Source: Sweltsa coloradensis (taxonomy: Eukaryota; Arthropoda; Insecta; Plecoptera; Chloroperlidae). Taken from it: DNA of 64,000 nucleotides. Both the position numbers and the translations under genes were made by a program. The stretch spans positions 1-64,000 of the forward strand of contig JAMZAV010003202.1 in assembly GCA_024449915.1 (NCBI GenBank), in the 5' to 3' direction. Under the pieces are notes generated by a model, which was not told where the DNA came from, did not search any database, and saw nothing but the letters and a program-made list of their open reading frames with translations. Positions 1-13,098 of this stretch are shown piece by piece. Numbering within the stretch: position 1 is the first letter of the stretch; the number at the start of each line of letters is the position of its first letter.

Positions 1-665
1 CACTTGCCGGAGCGGCGGTGTAAAAAAGAGGCGGTGGCCAGGGCTCAGGACCCGGAATCTCCCTGACCCCACGGAAGCGGAGGCTGCAGAAAGCCCGGAT
101 CCTGTTTCCGTTGATTCTCAGCGCTTCGCGAGTGCGACAGGGCAGTTCGTCAAAACCCTGCAAGGAGTCCACCTCCAACCACTCGTCACCGACGAGCATG
201 TCACCCAACGTCTTACATCCCAGTAAAGACCAGGAAGGGATGAAGGGAGTGGTGGCTGTAGGGATTAGGGAAGTCAGAGTGAGTGGAACGTCACGGAGAC
301 CCCAGACGGTGGATGGGAAGTTTCTCGGCTTTGGTTGCAGGGAGTACCAAGCCACCAGAACCGTGCGGAGGAACTCGGACGTGCCCCGGGCTGCAGGCCC
401 ACCGATTTGCGGATGAAACAGTACCTGCCATCCAAGACCCAGATGTCGGAACTTTCCGAGGAAGTGCCGGGTCATGGCGTGACAGGGATGGTCATCCAGG
501 CTGGACAGAAATCGGTAGGCAAACAGCATCCGGAACATGGTCACCTTGGACGCAAGGTGAACCAGTCCGAGTCCTCCCAGGTTGACAGGAGCACACAGGT
601 CTCGTAGACGAGTCCAATGCCTCCTGCCCGCCCATACAAAGTTGGCTAGTTTCCCCCTGCATCCG
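1..665 (-). mobile_element. Tx1/L1-like LINE copy A, 3' portion
   Basis: This stretch aligns by eye with 8600-9245 over its whole length, for example the shared word CCCTGCAAGGAGTCCACCTC. It therefore belongs to the same minus-strand LINE as 2726-7660, from which it is separated by an inserted element. On the minus strand it lies downstream of the reverse-transcriptase domain, so it should encode the C-terminal part of ORF2. No long intact frame survives. The LINE continues beyond the left edge of the window, because copy B has about 700 bp more on that side. Confidence 0.75.
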
Positions 666-2725
666 AGGTTCGTTCGCCTGTGCTGCACTTTCTGCACGAA
701 TCTGAACTACAGCACTTTTCACCGTTCGCCTGTAGTCGTGCAAGAAGATGGTCGCCGTTCGTCTGAGAAGTGCAGACTGAACTAGTGCAGTTAGTTCATG
801 AACTTCTGCACGCTCTCTGGAGGCGGTGCAATAGTACAGTGCAGCAGTTTAGCGCCAAAAATTGAAAAGATGGAACCAAAGATAGCTTATTTATTAATCG
901 GGATCAAGTAATTACTTTTTTCGAGTGCGAAGGTGTATAATAGTACGTTTAATAGATACGTTTTAAAAGAAAACAAAGCCTAGGGCCTAGTCCGAGAGGA
1001 CCTGGCACAGCCTGATGTGCTGTGCTAGGCCTAGGCCCCTACCTAACCTTTAAGTTAGTAGTGTTCTTCACAAGGTTAATTACTAATTAATATGCCTGCA
1101 AAAAACGTTCTAAGCCTAGAGTAGGCCCCTAAGTGAAGGATAAACTTGAGCACAATCTCCAGATCTGGCTGGACCTAATTGGTTCTAGCTAGGCTTGCCC
1201 TCCCCAGCCCCTAACCCCTTCAATTTGCTAAGCTTAGTAGACCTAGCCCTAGGCCCCTATTCAAAATAATATTATTACCTAGGCTTATGGAAACATTTCA
1301 TGTTTTAGGAGAAATTATGAAAATTGACCCTTCAGTCGACAGAACACTTTTTGTTTTTCACCACAATAGCCTAGACTGATAGGATAGGCCCCGCCTAGCC
1401 CAGGTTATAGGCTAGGCCTACGCCAACGAAAGATAGGGCTAGGCCTAGGCCTAGTTAACATCCAGGTTCTCTAGGCCTAGTCATTGTCAAGTAGGCCTAA
1501 TGATGCCTGGTTTGTGTGGGCCTGGGCTAGTGTGATCCCAAGCATACCCTCAGAGAGTGGTGAAAGGGCTAGGCGGCTAGGCCTACCCTACTTGATCAAA
1601 CTTTAGATTTCCGTAATGAAAATATTGTAGGTTAAGGAAGTCAAGCCTAGACACATACATAATATGAAAACAAAATTCGAACTTTTGCGCCAGTGACAGT
1701 TTTTGATCGTTCGTCTGTAACGACTGTACTTGATGAACTACTGGACCCTTATTCTCGAAATTCGTGAAAGTTCCCACTCATGTGAGTGAGTTCACACACA
1801 TTGCGATGTGTGAGTCACAAAACGCACCAAATGCTATTCTCGAGATAAAATTGAGAAGGAATTCTCCCACTCACAAAGTTATCACTGGGACCCTGCAACG
1901 AGGCTAGCCAATATTGCCCCGCGAACCCTAACCAATAGGATTCAAATAGTTTGAAAACAGCTGTTTCACCCGGCCAATAGCAACCCTCCCTTGGCTCGTG
2001 TAACGGGACACACCGAGGGGTGGGGGTAGGTGTTGCGATGCACTTGTTGTCGCTAGGAGGACCGAGTTGAGTTGGTTCCTTGTAGCAAAGATTATTGCTT
2101 GTAGGCTACCCAAGCGCATCACGAAATAACATGAATAAAGTGAAGTAAATACTAAACTGTGTACACCCTGCATGCAAAATATTTGATTTAAATACTGTGT
2201 TGACTACGGTTATGGGGTATGTTTTAATATTAAGTACATAACAAAATATTACGTGATGCATTTTGTGGTTAGTGACTTGTTTACATCCCGACGTAGGAGT
2301 AGGAGCCTAGGGTAGGCTTGCGCGTAGGAAAATAGTTCAAAGTAGTTCAACATTTTATTATGTCTATGCCGTTATTGATGATACATTTCACTTAAAATTA
2401 TAATCTAACCAATATTAAAGAAGTGTACGCATGCTATTTTATAATATATATTACGGGCCAATTGTTTTTGTGAGAGAAGTCACAAGGGTTTTCAAACGTG
2501 ACAATAACTTCGACTGAGTGAGTGAGTACACTCACAAAACCCTGCGAAATCGAGGTCGAGAATAGCAACCTGCCGTCATTGAGTGGAACTCACAACACAC
2601 GCCATTTCACGCCGTAAAAAAGCCAGTGAGAAAACTCGAGAATAGGGGTCCTGCCTGTACCGAAATGAACTCACGGTGCAGTGCAGTACAGTGCAGTGCA
2701 AAGTGCAGCACAGGCGAACGAACCT
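666..2725. mobile_element. 2,060-bp TIR element inserted in LINE copy A
   Basis: The two ends are inverted copies of each other for 26 bp (666-691 and 2700-2725), starting AGGTTCGTTCGCCTGTGCTG. The insertion is flanked by CCG at 663-665 and 2726-2728. The second LINE copy carries a single CCG at the equivalent unoccupied site (9241-9250), so both boundaries and the 3-bp target duplication can be read directly. Degenerate GTTCGCCTG and GTGCAG words recur just inside both ends. The interior is rich in TAGGCCTA words and AT tracts and has no recognisable transposase. It is a non-autonomous cut-and-paste element. A 3-bp duplication is known for Harbinger, EnSpm, Zator and Academ, but the CCG target and the terminus do not decide between them. 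Confidence 0.85.
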
Positions 2726-2778
2726 CCGGTTGACAAGAGCCGGAGGGGGAGGCACGATTTGAAAAGGGGTACCACAAC

Positions 2779-3948
2779 CTAGGGGCCAGGAACTGGTTTG
2801 CAACTAGGACGGGGGCCACCCAAGCGACATGGGAGACGCCCTAAAACGCCACCTGATATTGCTGCAAGGAACTTCTGCAGCAAATCCTCTAGGCTCCCGG
2901 CCACCACGGCAGGGTTTTCCCCATCACGACCCCCAAGAATCTTTGGTGCCTTCGCTCGACCAAGCGAAATCGAGTGGCGTGTCCTGACGGCCAACCAAGC
3001 TGCCTGCCCACAGGCCCGTTGACTTAACGGCATTAAGCTGGGCCCCAGACTGTGCGGAGTACGCGCCGTACACATTTCCCGGAGGGCGGTCGAAGTCCCG
3101 GTCTTCTGGCGATGAAGGCATGAAGTCATTCTGCATATCCGGAGACGACCAGCCTTCTCTCCGGTTGGCCCGGCAGACGGAAGCCAACCAGTCTCGACCT
3201 GCAGAGTCTGAGAAACGGCTCGGCGGCCGAGAGAAAAGTAGCCCTGACAGCAGACAGCCCCGTCGTATCCACGACCAAAAGCAAAGGGTGCCGTCAGACT
3301 ACACCCCACCCGCACCCTGGCACGTGGCCCGGCGTAGAGCGTTCGCAGGGTAGACAGGAAAGACTCTCCGAACCCGAAGGCACGAAGAAGGTGGAAAAGA
3401 TAGTCGTGGTTAACCCTGTCGAACGCTCCTTGCTGGTCGAGAGACAGGACGGCCAGGGGCACTCCCTCTGCATTGGCGTACTCCGGGACGTCTCGATGCA
3501 GGTAAAGACTATCGAAGATGGTCCGCCCGGGGTTTACAGTAGCCCTGATCAGGGTGCACCAACAAACTCACCACCTCGCTCAGGCGCGGGGCGAGGGCGC
3601 GGGCTAGTATCTTGTAGTCCACGGTGAGGAGGGAGATGGGACGCCAGTTCTTAATCTCCATCCTGTCTCCTGATTTGGGCAGGAGGGTCGGACGGATTTT
3701 GAGCCGACTTTGGGAGGAAGCCTAACTCCAGAGAGCTTTTCCAGCACTTCCCTGAACGGGTCCGACAGCTCACCCCAGAAGAACGAGTAGACCTCCGGAG
3801 TGAGACCGTCTATGCCAGGGGCCTTCCCCTTGTTCAGGGAGCCAAGCGCCTCCGAGAGTTTCTTGGTGGGTGAAAGGGGGGTCAAGGTTCTCTCGCTAAA
3901 GATGAGAGAGCGCCGGCAGAGACTCGTACAACGGCCAGTCCTCCGCAA
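2779..3948 (-). pseudogene. LINE copy A reverse transcriptase (ORF2, broken)
   Basis: Minus-strand frames carry reverse-transcriptase motifs in order. GKAPGIDGLTPEVYSFFW lies near 3800. The palm motif LDQQGAFDRVNHDYL, with its catalytic Asp, lies near 3430. The region for the Y-A-D-D box lies near 3130. The frame changes several times. At the Y-A-D-D box an extra A (GCAGAATGAC at 3126-3138, minus strand) breaks the motif. Copy B is damaged a few bases away by loss of a G, so the two copies are hit independently. The protein would nick target DNA and reverse-transcribe the element RNA. It belongs to the L1/Tx1 side of non-LTR elements. Confidence 0.8.
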
Positions 3949-4108
3949 ATGACCACGAGCACGGCACTAAAGACGGCCTGAAAATGCTGCCGTGCGGCAG
4001 TGCAGAGAGACATGCCGTCGCGACACCACACGACCCTAAAAGCGAAGTTGTTTCAAAGGTTGAAACATCGGTGCCATGTCCCGCGCCAGATTGGGAGCTG
4101 CAGGACTG

Positions 4109-5428
4109 TCAGTGGCAAGTAGCTGCTCGTAACGGGAGTTTTGTCAACACTCTCTCACTTCTACGAGTGTATGCTTCGCGCACCAGCTCGTTAGCGCGAG
4201 CTAGGTCAGCCGTGGTGTTTTCCGGCAAGAAAGGGGACCGGACACGATTCGATCGACCCCGTCGCTCCCAGACGGACGAAAGTCTCGTCGTTGAGTTGCC
4301 TGCGTAGTCGAACGAATCGGATAGTCGTGGTCCGAATCTCCTGCTTGAGAGCTTCCCACCAGTGGTGTAATGTGGCATGAGGTGGCGTCGAGCCTCGAAC
4401 GAGAGGAAGAGCTCTCGAATGCAATCCCCATAAGTGGGGTCCTCGAGAAGGGTGTTACCCGAGACGCCAATAGGGAGAGGCAAATTTGGGGGCTTTTTTG
4501 CAGTGACAGGGTTTGGTATGTAGGGCCAGGTGATCAAGAACGAGGGCAGAACCCGGACTCCTTTCACCGTTGTCATGACTTCGGGAGAAGCGTAAAATCG
4601 ATCGATGCGTGAAGCGCTGTAAAAGGGGGCATTACCTAAAAAGGGTTTAAAGCCGGGGTCAATGGGATGATACTCCGCCACAAATCGGAAAATTCCGCGG
4701 CCGTGACAGTGTCTCGGAGCAGACTGACAAGGCGCGGATTACCTCTCGGTCCCACCAGACCTGTCGATATTGGGATTCAACGTGCAGTTAAAATCCCCCC
4801 CAACAAGGATCTGGGCATCGGCTCCCGCAGCACCACGCACGTCTCGGATGGTGTCGCTCGAGGACCCCCAAACACGTCCAAAGCCAAGTGCTGATCGTGG
4901 CGCAAAAAAATAGAAACGACGCAAAGGGGTTCCGATTTGTGGCAGGAATCTCCAAGAGAAGTTCTTGAAGTAGCTGGGGTAGAGAATGTTGTGTGCACGA
5001 AACACCATGGGGGACGACTTGCGAAGTCCAATCATGGTGCCCGTAAACACTTGAATTGGTGGGTTGAAATAGAATGTATATTTGGATATAAGAAAGGGAA
5101 GTGGTGCTGAAGGCGTGTTTGTCTCCTGTAAGAGGACGACGTCGGGGAAATGGCGATCGAGGAAACTAAAACGGGCTGACTCCACTTGAAGTCGCTGCGG
5201 ACGCTCTTTGTGTTTAGGGTTAAGATTGTTGCCTCTCCCATGTTGTTTGGCATCACTCCACTCCATTGGACCCGGGCTCTCTTGCGAGTTTGACCTGGAG
5301 AGAGAGAAACCGTAGTCACCGGACACTAAGAAGAAGTTTTGTGCCTTACGCAGGGTGCCCTGAAGGCGTTCAACCCTGGCTCTTATGGCTCGCATTTTCC
5401 CTAACGGCCGCTTGATCAACACCAGCAT
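4109..5428 (-). pseudogene. LINE copy A AP-like endonuclease and linker
   Basis: The minus-strand frame at 5428-4739 contains the endonuclease motifs VVLLQETN and VGGDFNCTLNPNIDRSGG. The following frame, 4681-4109, opens with YSASRIDRFY, the usual SRIDR block near the end of this exonuclease-endonuclease-phosphatase domain, and continues into the linker before the reverse transcriptase. The two frames are offset by one base break near 4700. The enzyme would make the first-strand nick for target-primed reverse transcription. The domain is nearly complete in order, but the frame is not continuous. Confidence 0.75.
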
Positions 5429-5628
5429 CTGCAGTAGTCCCTCGACGTCTTGGGTGAAGCGATGACAACCTTAAGGGCTGATCGCAGCCCTTAACGTCCG
5501 CAAAAGAACTGCAGGAATGCGCAGGTTGACAGCGCGTTGTTTGGCTCCTCGCTGTAAGAAGCTCTATGGCGGCCCCGGGCATGGTCACCTCACCTTGTGT
5601 TGCCCCCTCGTTTTGCTTTTGACGCTTC

Positions 5629-6750
5629 TTACTGGGGACTCACTGCGTGGCTTCCGCGTTTACTGTCACTGGGGGTGAAACCATCTCCCTCCACTGGGGT
5701 TAGCAGGGGTATGGGAGAGGGGTGTCGCCGCAGTCCATTCCGTTGGTAGCGAGAGCCGTTGCAGAAGACTGGGCCGTGGGCCCCAGTGGCTGAAGGCTCA
5801 CCCTGCCCAGCACCTGCGGCCGAGTGGACGCAATGGCATCCCCTTCCCAACGATGTCCTTCCTCTTTTCGCCGGCCAGCCCTACGGGGTGAAGCTCCACC
5901 GCCAGATGGGGCTTTGTTTACTGTGACTGTTTCAAGCCCTGGCAATGTGTCCCAGTCTGCTTACCTTGAAGCACTTAATGTCGTCAAAGCTGAGGAACAC
6001 GCGATTGCGCTCCCCATCAAAGTCTACCAGAACAGAGTCTGGTACATTGATGTTTTCAGCCTTGACGACAAAAATCTGACGGCGAAAACTGTAGACGTGG
6101 CCCAAAGTCAACCTCCCTCACACCAACGGTGATGTACGCCATCGGGGGCACGATTTTGAACCAGTTTTGGCCAACTCGGCCTCGATGGCTCGGTGCGGGA
6201 TATGGGGGCTGGCATTGGACAGTACCAGGCGCTCGGGGGAGTGACAAGCCTGCGCGCCGATAGAAAAATGGTCCTTGACTTGTATCCCTCCATGGTCAAA
6301 CATGAAGGTGTCCCAAGGCCTTACTTTTCAGATAGAAGCACACGCGGCCCTGGACAATCCTGAGGCAAAGGTGATGTTTTTGGCCCCCGATGAATCGGCC
6401 AGAGACCGCATGTACTGTGAGATGGTGAAATTCTCTATTTAAGGAAACAGTATGGCCTGGTCCTTCTTTGGACATGCCTGACCAGTGGAGGGTTGATCTG
6501 GCCGATCCTGGGGCCGTGTACCCGCGCCCGACGACACAGCCTGGGCCATGGTCGGCTTTGTAACGTTCGGGGTATGGGCCTCGGGGAAAGAAAGCCCGGG
6601 GACACCAAATGGGAAGGGGGGGGTAGGTAGCACCTGTGGGGAGTTGAGGGTTTGTGACACCACTGGTAAATGTAGGGGTTGGTGTCGGGGACACAAGTTT
6701 GCTGCGCTGGCTGAACCGCCACCACAGCAACTGTTGATGCAGCCTCAACA
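5629..6750 (-). pseudogene. LINE copy A ORF1 protein (broken)
   Basis: Minus-strand frames upstream of ORF2 encode a Pro/Thr-rich N-terminal part (about 6740-6500), then a stretch with VQGRVCFYLKSKALGHLHV near 6310. A third frame contains VLSNASPHIPHRAIEAELAK (about 6240-6180). The order and content resemble ORF1 of Tx1-like elements, an RNA-binding protein that packages the element transcript. The frame is interrupted at several one-base steps. Family assignment rests on position upstream of the endonuclease and on general resemblance, so it is less certain than that of ORF2. Confidence 0.55.
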
Positions 6751-9435
6751 GGGCTGGTCGCTACCTGGGCGTCAGATAGCGACCTGTTTAGGCGCGGAGA
6801 AAACAGGAAGAACGGGTTTCAGACTGTTGTGCTGATTCAGTCAGCGCAGCAGGCAGTTGTTTAACAGTGGCAGTGACTGCCGCCAGAGAAGGCCTGAGGG
6901 CAGCACTGTTGAAATCTCAGGGTTGGTGTGCCCCTTGCGATCAAGGGACACATTCACACCTGTTTGAGCCCGCTTTTGGGCTTTATTTTATCTCTTTACC
7001 CTGTCCCAGCTTTAGCAGCGGGACAGGGGTCTTCCTTATAAAATCTTGAGGCCTTGATTGACTCATGGCCAGCCAAAAACCTCAAGTATCTTGAATTAAA
7101 AAAAAATTCCCACGCCTGACAAGGGAAACAACTCAGTGTACCTGGCCCAGGGGAAAGCAGAAAGCTGAACAAAAAGAACGAAAAAATCAATAAATATAAA
7201 ATTTTCTCAGATTAGAAAAAAATGGCAGAGTAAAAAAGGGGGTTTAAAAAAGTTAAAATTCAAAACGAAAACTACACTAAATCGTGGCGGGTTCACTCTA
7301 GTGCAGCAAACCAAAGAAGGACTTTCAGGTAAAGCCTCTAGAATAGGCCCTTTCACCTGAAAAAAAAACCTAAAAAATGCAAAAAATATACAAGTGTAAA
7401 ACTTTTTAAAAAAATGAAAAATTCGAAAATGAAAACCTCACCAAAAGAAAGAGGAGAAAAAACTGAAAAGATAAATTTTGTTAAATAAAAAGAAATCCAA
7501 AAGAAAACGACAAAAAAATCGCCGAAAACACAATCAAAACAAAAAGGGGGTTGGTTGGAAGCGGCCACAAAATGCACTGAAATGCTAAGGTAAAATAATG
7601 CACAGGACGGGAGCGGAACAAAAACAGTTACCCCCCGACCAAGGCGTGTGTGTGTGTATTTATTTATTTATTTTTTATTTTATAAAGGGGCCGATAGGGG
7701 AGAGTAACGTTTTCCCCCAAAAGGATAAGTTTCCAAAACGAAAAACCGAAAGAACATAAAGGTGAGGGAAACTAAAATTTGATTGAAGAATATGAGAAAC
7801 AAAAGAATAAGAATGAAAAGAGGAAAGCCTGATGGCTTTTTCCCTTTTCCCCTCAAGATACAAAAAAACCAAGGAAAAAAAAAACAAAAAACATTTTTGG
7901 GTTTGGAGTGAAAACCCTATGGGTCCTAAATGAAAACAAAGGTCCTACGGTCCAGTGCCTAAATAAAGAGAGCCCCCATAAAGGATGGAGCAGAGCGCCT
8001 CTCTATCGCACCACTTTCGCCTCAAACCGTCTATCGTCCCTCGCCCAAGTGCCAGCATTTCCCTTTGGGGATTCGGGACTTCGAGGGGCCCTTGAGGACA
8101 ACTTCGTAGGGAGCAGGCACTTGCCACCCTTTGAAATAGCAGACCAGGACCCTTTAAACCCGGTTTTTGGGGGGGGCCAACACGAGAACAAAATTTGGGC
8201 AAGATCGTTTGGGTGACAGAGGTTTTTTGTGGGGCCGAAACCGCATACAAACCCTCAAGACAGTCTGGGGCGTCCAGAATCCCCCGAGGGGAGTCAGCAA
8301 TCGCCCATGGGTTTTTGCCTGCCACAGACCCAGCTGTGCCACGCTGCCCCTCGACCGGGCACCAGGGGAAAGGGCGGGAGGGGGCCAAACCCTGCATGAT
8401 AAAGGAATTGGGGTCGCTAGAGGTTCTTTTGAAGCCCCACACCCCCGGAATCGAGTCCCAAAGGACGGTGAGCGGGCTGGGCCTTTCCCCGTTGCCCCCG
8501 GTCTTTGGACCTTTGGCCCTCGCGGAACCGCCTTGCCAAGCCCCTTGACCATGTTTTCAAAAGGATCGACCGCCTGTGGAATGGGGAAGAGAGGGCCCCC
8601 ATTTGCCGGAGAGCGGGGGGGCGGTAAAAAAAAAGGGGGGTGGCCACTCAGGACCCGAATCCCCCGCCCCCAGGAAGCGGGCCAGAAACCCCGGGGACCC
8701 TTTTTCCATTGTTCTCAGGGCTTGGGGGGGAGTGCGGGGGCAGTTGTAAAACCCTGCAAGGAGTCCACCTCCCCCCCTTGTCCCGAGAGCAGTCCCCCAA
8801 ACGTCTTACACCCCAGAAAACCAGGAAGGGATGAAGGGAGTGGTGGTTTTAAGGGATTGGGAAGTCGAGTGAGGGGAACGTCACGAGCCCCAGAGGTGGA
8901 GGGGAAGTTTCTCGGCTTTGGTTGCAGGGAGTACCAAGCCTAAAAAACCGTGGGGAGGAACTCGGAGTCCCCGGGCTGCGGCCCCAACCGATTTGCGGAT
9001 GAAACAGTCCCTCCATCCAAGACCCAGATGTTGGAATTTTTCCGAGAATGCCGGGTCATGGCGTGAAAAGGATGGTCACCCGGCTGGAAGATTGGGTGGG
9101 GCAAACAGCACCCGGAAAACATGGTCACCTGGACGCCAGGTGAACCGCCCGAGTCCCCCCCAGGTTGAGGGAGCACAAGGCTCGTAGACGAGTCCAAATG
9201 CTCCTGCCCGCCCAACAAAAGTTGGCTATTTCCCCCCTGCATCCGGTTACAAGAGCCGGAGGGGGGGGCATTTTTTTGGAAAGTGTACCACCCCTGGGGC
9301 CAGAACGGTTTGCAACCAGGACGGGGGCCAGAAGCGACATGGCAGACCCCCTAACCGCCACCGAGTATTGCTGAAAGGAACTTCTGCAGCAAATCCTCTA
9401 GGCTCCCGGCCACCACGGCAGGGGTGTTTTCCCCA

Positions 9436-11442
9436 TCACGACGCAAGAATCTTGGTGCCTTCGCTCGACCAAAGCGGGAAACGAGGGGCGTGTCCTGACG
9501 GCCAACCCACTGCCTGCCCACACCCCCGTGGACTTAACGGCTTTAAGCGGGCCCCCAACTGTGCGGAGTAAACGCCGTACACATCCTGGAGGCGGTCGAA
9601 GTCCCGGTCGTCTGCGATGAAGGCAGTGAAGTCATCTGATATCCGGAGACGACCAGCCTTCCCCCGGGTTTGGGCCCGCGGGGAAGCCAACCTCTCGACC
9701 TGCAGAGTCTAGAAAGGCTCGGGGGCCAAGAGAAAGTACCCCCGACAGGGGGACGCCCTGTCGTATGCCCAAACCCAAAAAACAAAGGGTGCCGTCAGGC
9801 AAACCCCACCCGCACAGGCACGGGCCCGGCGAACTTTCGCAGGGTAGAGGGGAAAGACTCTCCAAACCCCCAAAGGGCCGAAAAAGGGTGAATAGATAGC
9901 GTGGTTCCCCCTGTAAAACGCCCCTTTGCTGCGGGGGGACGGAGGGCCCAGGGGCACTCCCTCTGCTTTGGCGTACTCCGGGACGTCTCGACAGGTGAAA
10001 CTATCGAAGATGGTCCGCCCGGGGATACAGTACCCGATCGGGTGCACCAACGAACTCACCACCCTCGCTCAGGGTGTGGCGGGGGCGGGGGGGCTGTATC
10101 TTGTACCACGGTGAGGAGGGAGATGGGACGCAGTTCTTAATCTCCATCTTGTCTCCTGATTGGGGGCGGAGGGTCAGGAGGGATTTCTGAGCCGACTTTG
10201 GGGGGAAAACCAACTCCAGGAGCTGCCCACTTCCCTGAAGGGGTCCGCAGTCACCCCAAAAAAAACGAGTAGAACTCCGGGATGAAAAACCGTCTATGCC
10301 GGGGGCCTTAAACCTTGTTCGGGGACCCAGCCCCTCCAAGTTCTTGTGGGTGAAAGGGCGGTAAAGGTTTTCTCTTGCTGAAGTGAGAGAGCGCCGGCAG
10401 AGACTCGTACAATGGGATCCTCCTCGATGACCACGGCAGGCACTAAAGAGGGCCTAAAAATGCTCCCTGCGCTGTCAGAGAGCAGCCGTCGGACACCACA
10501 CGACCCTCAAAGCGAAGTTGTTTAAAAGGTTGAAACTGGGTGCCATGTCCCGCCCGATTCGGAGCTGCAGGACTGTCATGGCAAGTAGCTGCCGAAACGG
10601 GAGTTTGTAAACCTCTCTCACTTCACGAGTGTAGCTTCGCGCACCTGCTCGTTAGGGGGGGGAGCTAGGTCAGCGGGGTGTTTCCGGAAAGAGGGGCCGG
10701 ACAGATTCGACGACTCTCCCCCAGACGGACAAAAAGTCCTCTTTTGAGTTGCCTGCTAGTCAAGAATGGGATAGTCGTGGCCCGAATCTCCTGCTTGAAG
10801 TTCCCCCCATGGTGTGGGTGGCATAAGGTGGCGCGGGGTCGAACGAGAGGAAAGCTCTCGCAGCAAACCCCTAAGTAGGGTCTCGAGAAGGGTGTTATCG
10901 GACGCCAATAGGGGGGGCAAACTTGGGGTTTGCATGCATGGTGGTAAGTAGGGGGCCCGGTGATCAGAGAACGAGGGCGAACCGGACTCCTTTTACCGTT
11001 TTCGTGATTCGGGAGAAGCGTAAAATCGATCAATGCGTGAAGCGCGTAAAAGGGGGGATTACCCACAAAGGGAAAGCCGGGGGCAAAGGGATAAACTCCG
11101 CCACAAATCGGAAAATTTTTGCGGCCGTTTACAGTGTCTCGGGGGGAGACTGACAAGGCGCGGTACCTCCGTGCCACCAGACCTGCGATATGGGATTTAA
11201 AGTGATTAAAATCCCCCCCCCAAAAAGGATTGGGCATCAGCTCCCGCAGCCCAGCACGTCTCGGATGTGTCGCTCGAGGAGCCTAAAACGTCCCCCAAAC
11301 CAAGTGCGGCGTGAGGGAAATAAAAAAAACGACGGAAGGGGCCGTTTTTGGCAGGGAATCTCCAAGAGAAGTTCTTGAAGGTAGCTGGGGGGAGAGAATG
11401 TTGGTGCCAAAACACCCTGGGGGACGACTTGCGAAGTCCCAA
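9436..11442 (-). pseudogene. LINE copy B reverse transcriptase and endonuclease remnants
   Basis: Short minus-strand frames repeat the motifs of copy A: FKAPGIDGFSSR near 10290, the palm and Y-A-D-D region near 9650, and endonuclease pieces at 11240-11440. The Y-A-D-D box reads GATATCAGATGAC on the minus strand, one G short of the coding form. Frames rarely exceed 100 codons because of frequent one-base shifts in runs of G, C and A. Assembly error is a likely contributor. Confidence 0.6.
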
Positions 11443-12051
11443 AAATTTGGGGCCCGTACCACTTGAATTGGGGCGGTTTTAAATAAAAGCTATATTTGGA
11501 TATAAAAGGGGAATGGTCGAAGGCGTGTTTGTTCCTGTAAGAGGACGATCGGGAAATGGCGATCGAGGGGAAACTTACGCTGACTCCATTAAAGTCGTGC
11601 GGACGCTCTTTGGTTTAGATTAAGATTGTTGCCTCTCCCATGTTGTTTGGCGTCACTCCATCCATTTGACCCAAAGGTCTCCTCGGTTTACCTGGAGGAG
11701 AGAAACCCTAGTCACCGGCACTAAAAAAAAGTTTTGTGCCCTTTCCCCGGGTGCCCTGAAGGCGTTTAACCCCCGGCCCTTTTGGCTCGCACTTCCCTAA
11801 CGGCCGCTTTATCAACACACATCTGTAAAAAGTCCTCGTGTCTTGGGTGAAACGATAGCAACCTTTTTTTGGGGTGATCGGGCCCTTAACGTCTGCAAAG
11901 ACTGCGGAATGCGAGGTTGACAGCCGTTGTTTTTGGGTCCTCGCTGTTAAAGGGAAATCTATGGCGGCCAGGGGCATGGTCACCTCACTTGTTTGCCCCC
12001 TCATTTTTTTTTGACGCTTTTTTGCTGGGGGGCCACTGCGTGGCTTTTGCG

Positions 12052-13098
12052 TTACAGTCCTGGAGTGAAACCATTCCCTCCACGGGGGTAATAGGGATTG
12101 GGAGAAGGAGTTCGCCGCAGTCCATTCCTTGGTACGGAGCGGGCCCCAGAAGACTGGGCCGGCCACATGGCGAAAGGGCCACTCTGCTCCACCCGCCGCT
12201 GAGGTGGACGCAAAGGCATCCCCATTCCCAAAAGATGTCCTTCCTCTTTTCGCCGCCCAAACCGCACAGGGGGCAGCTTTCCCCCGCCAGGGGGCTTTTT
12301 TTTATTGATGTGCAAACCCTGGCAATGTGTCCATTGCTTGCCTTAAAGCTTTAAGTCGTCAAAGCTGAGGAACCGCGATTGCGCCCCCATCTAGTCCCCC
12401 AGGACAAAGTTGGTAGGTTATGTTTTCCCTTGCGACAAAAATCTGACGGCGAAAAATGAAAAACTGGCCCAAAGTCAACCTCCTTAACACCAAAAATGAT
12501 GTACGCCATCGGGGGGCACGATTCGGACCAGTTTGGCCAAAATCGGCCTCGATGCTCGGGCGGGGTGTGGGGGTGGATTTGGGCAGTACCCCCGCTTTGG
12601 GGGGGAGTGACAAGCCCGCGCGCCGACAAAAAAAGTCCCTTGGGTTTTTTATCCCCCCTGGTCAAGCATGAAGGTGCCACCAAGGCTTACTTTAAAAATA
12701 AAAGCACACGCGGCCCCCGAGACATCCCGGAGGCAAAGGTTTTTTTTTGCCCCCGATGACATCGGCCAGGGACCGCATGTACTGGGGAGATGGTGACTTC
12801 TTATTGAAGGGACAGTATGGCCTGGTCCTTCTTTGGACAGCCTACCCTGGAGGGTTGTCTCCCCAACCTGGGGGCCGTGTACCCCCCCGACAACAGCCTG
12901 GCCTGGTGGCTTTGTAACGTTTTGGGGTAAGGGCCTCGGGGAAAGATAGCCGTGACACCCCTGTAAGTGGGGGTGGGTAGCACCGTGGTGAGTTGAGGGT
13001 GGGTGACACCACTGGTAATGTGGGGGGGTTTGGTGTCGGGGGGCAACAAATTTTTCTGGCTGGCTGAACCACCACCACAACTGTTGATGCAGCCTCAA
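12052..13098 (-). pseudogene. LINE copy B ORF1 remnants
   Basis: Minus-strand pieces correspond to ORF1 of copy A. The MRLHQQL start and Pro-rich segment lie at about 13098-12840, and the later segments at about 12680-12350. The frame is broken at many homopolymer sites. It is annotated by alignment to copy A rather than by independent protein evidence. Confidence 0.5.

Larger units (their letters stand above)
2726..7660 (-). mobile_element. Tx1/L1-like LINE copy A, 5' and middle portion
   Basis: This is the upstream part, in the element's own direction, of the LINE begun at 1-665. Read on the minus strand, the order is an A/T-rich leader (about 7660-6960), ORF1 (about 6750-5600), then ORF2 with endonuclease (about 5430-4520), a linker, and reverse transcriptase (about 3950-2780). 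The domain order and the GKAPGIDGLTPE motif place it with Tx1/L1-type, APE-encoding non-LTR elements. It matches copy B along its whole length. Many one-base frame breaks are present, so it is not functional as written. Confidence 0.8.

Noticed and set aside
8167..8943. 258-codon plus-strand frame in LINE copy B
   Set aside because: It is antisense to the LINE, GC-rich, and has no homologous frame in copy A. It is a shadow of low-quality GC-rich sequence.
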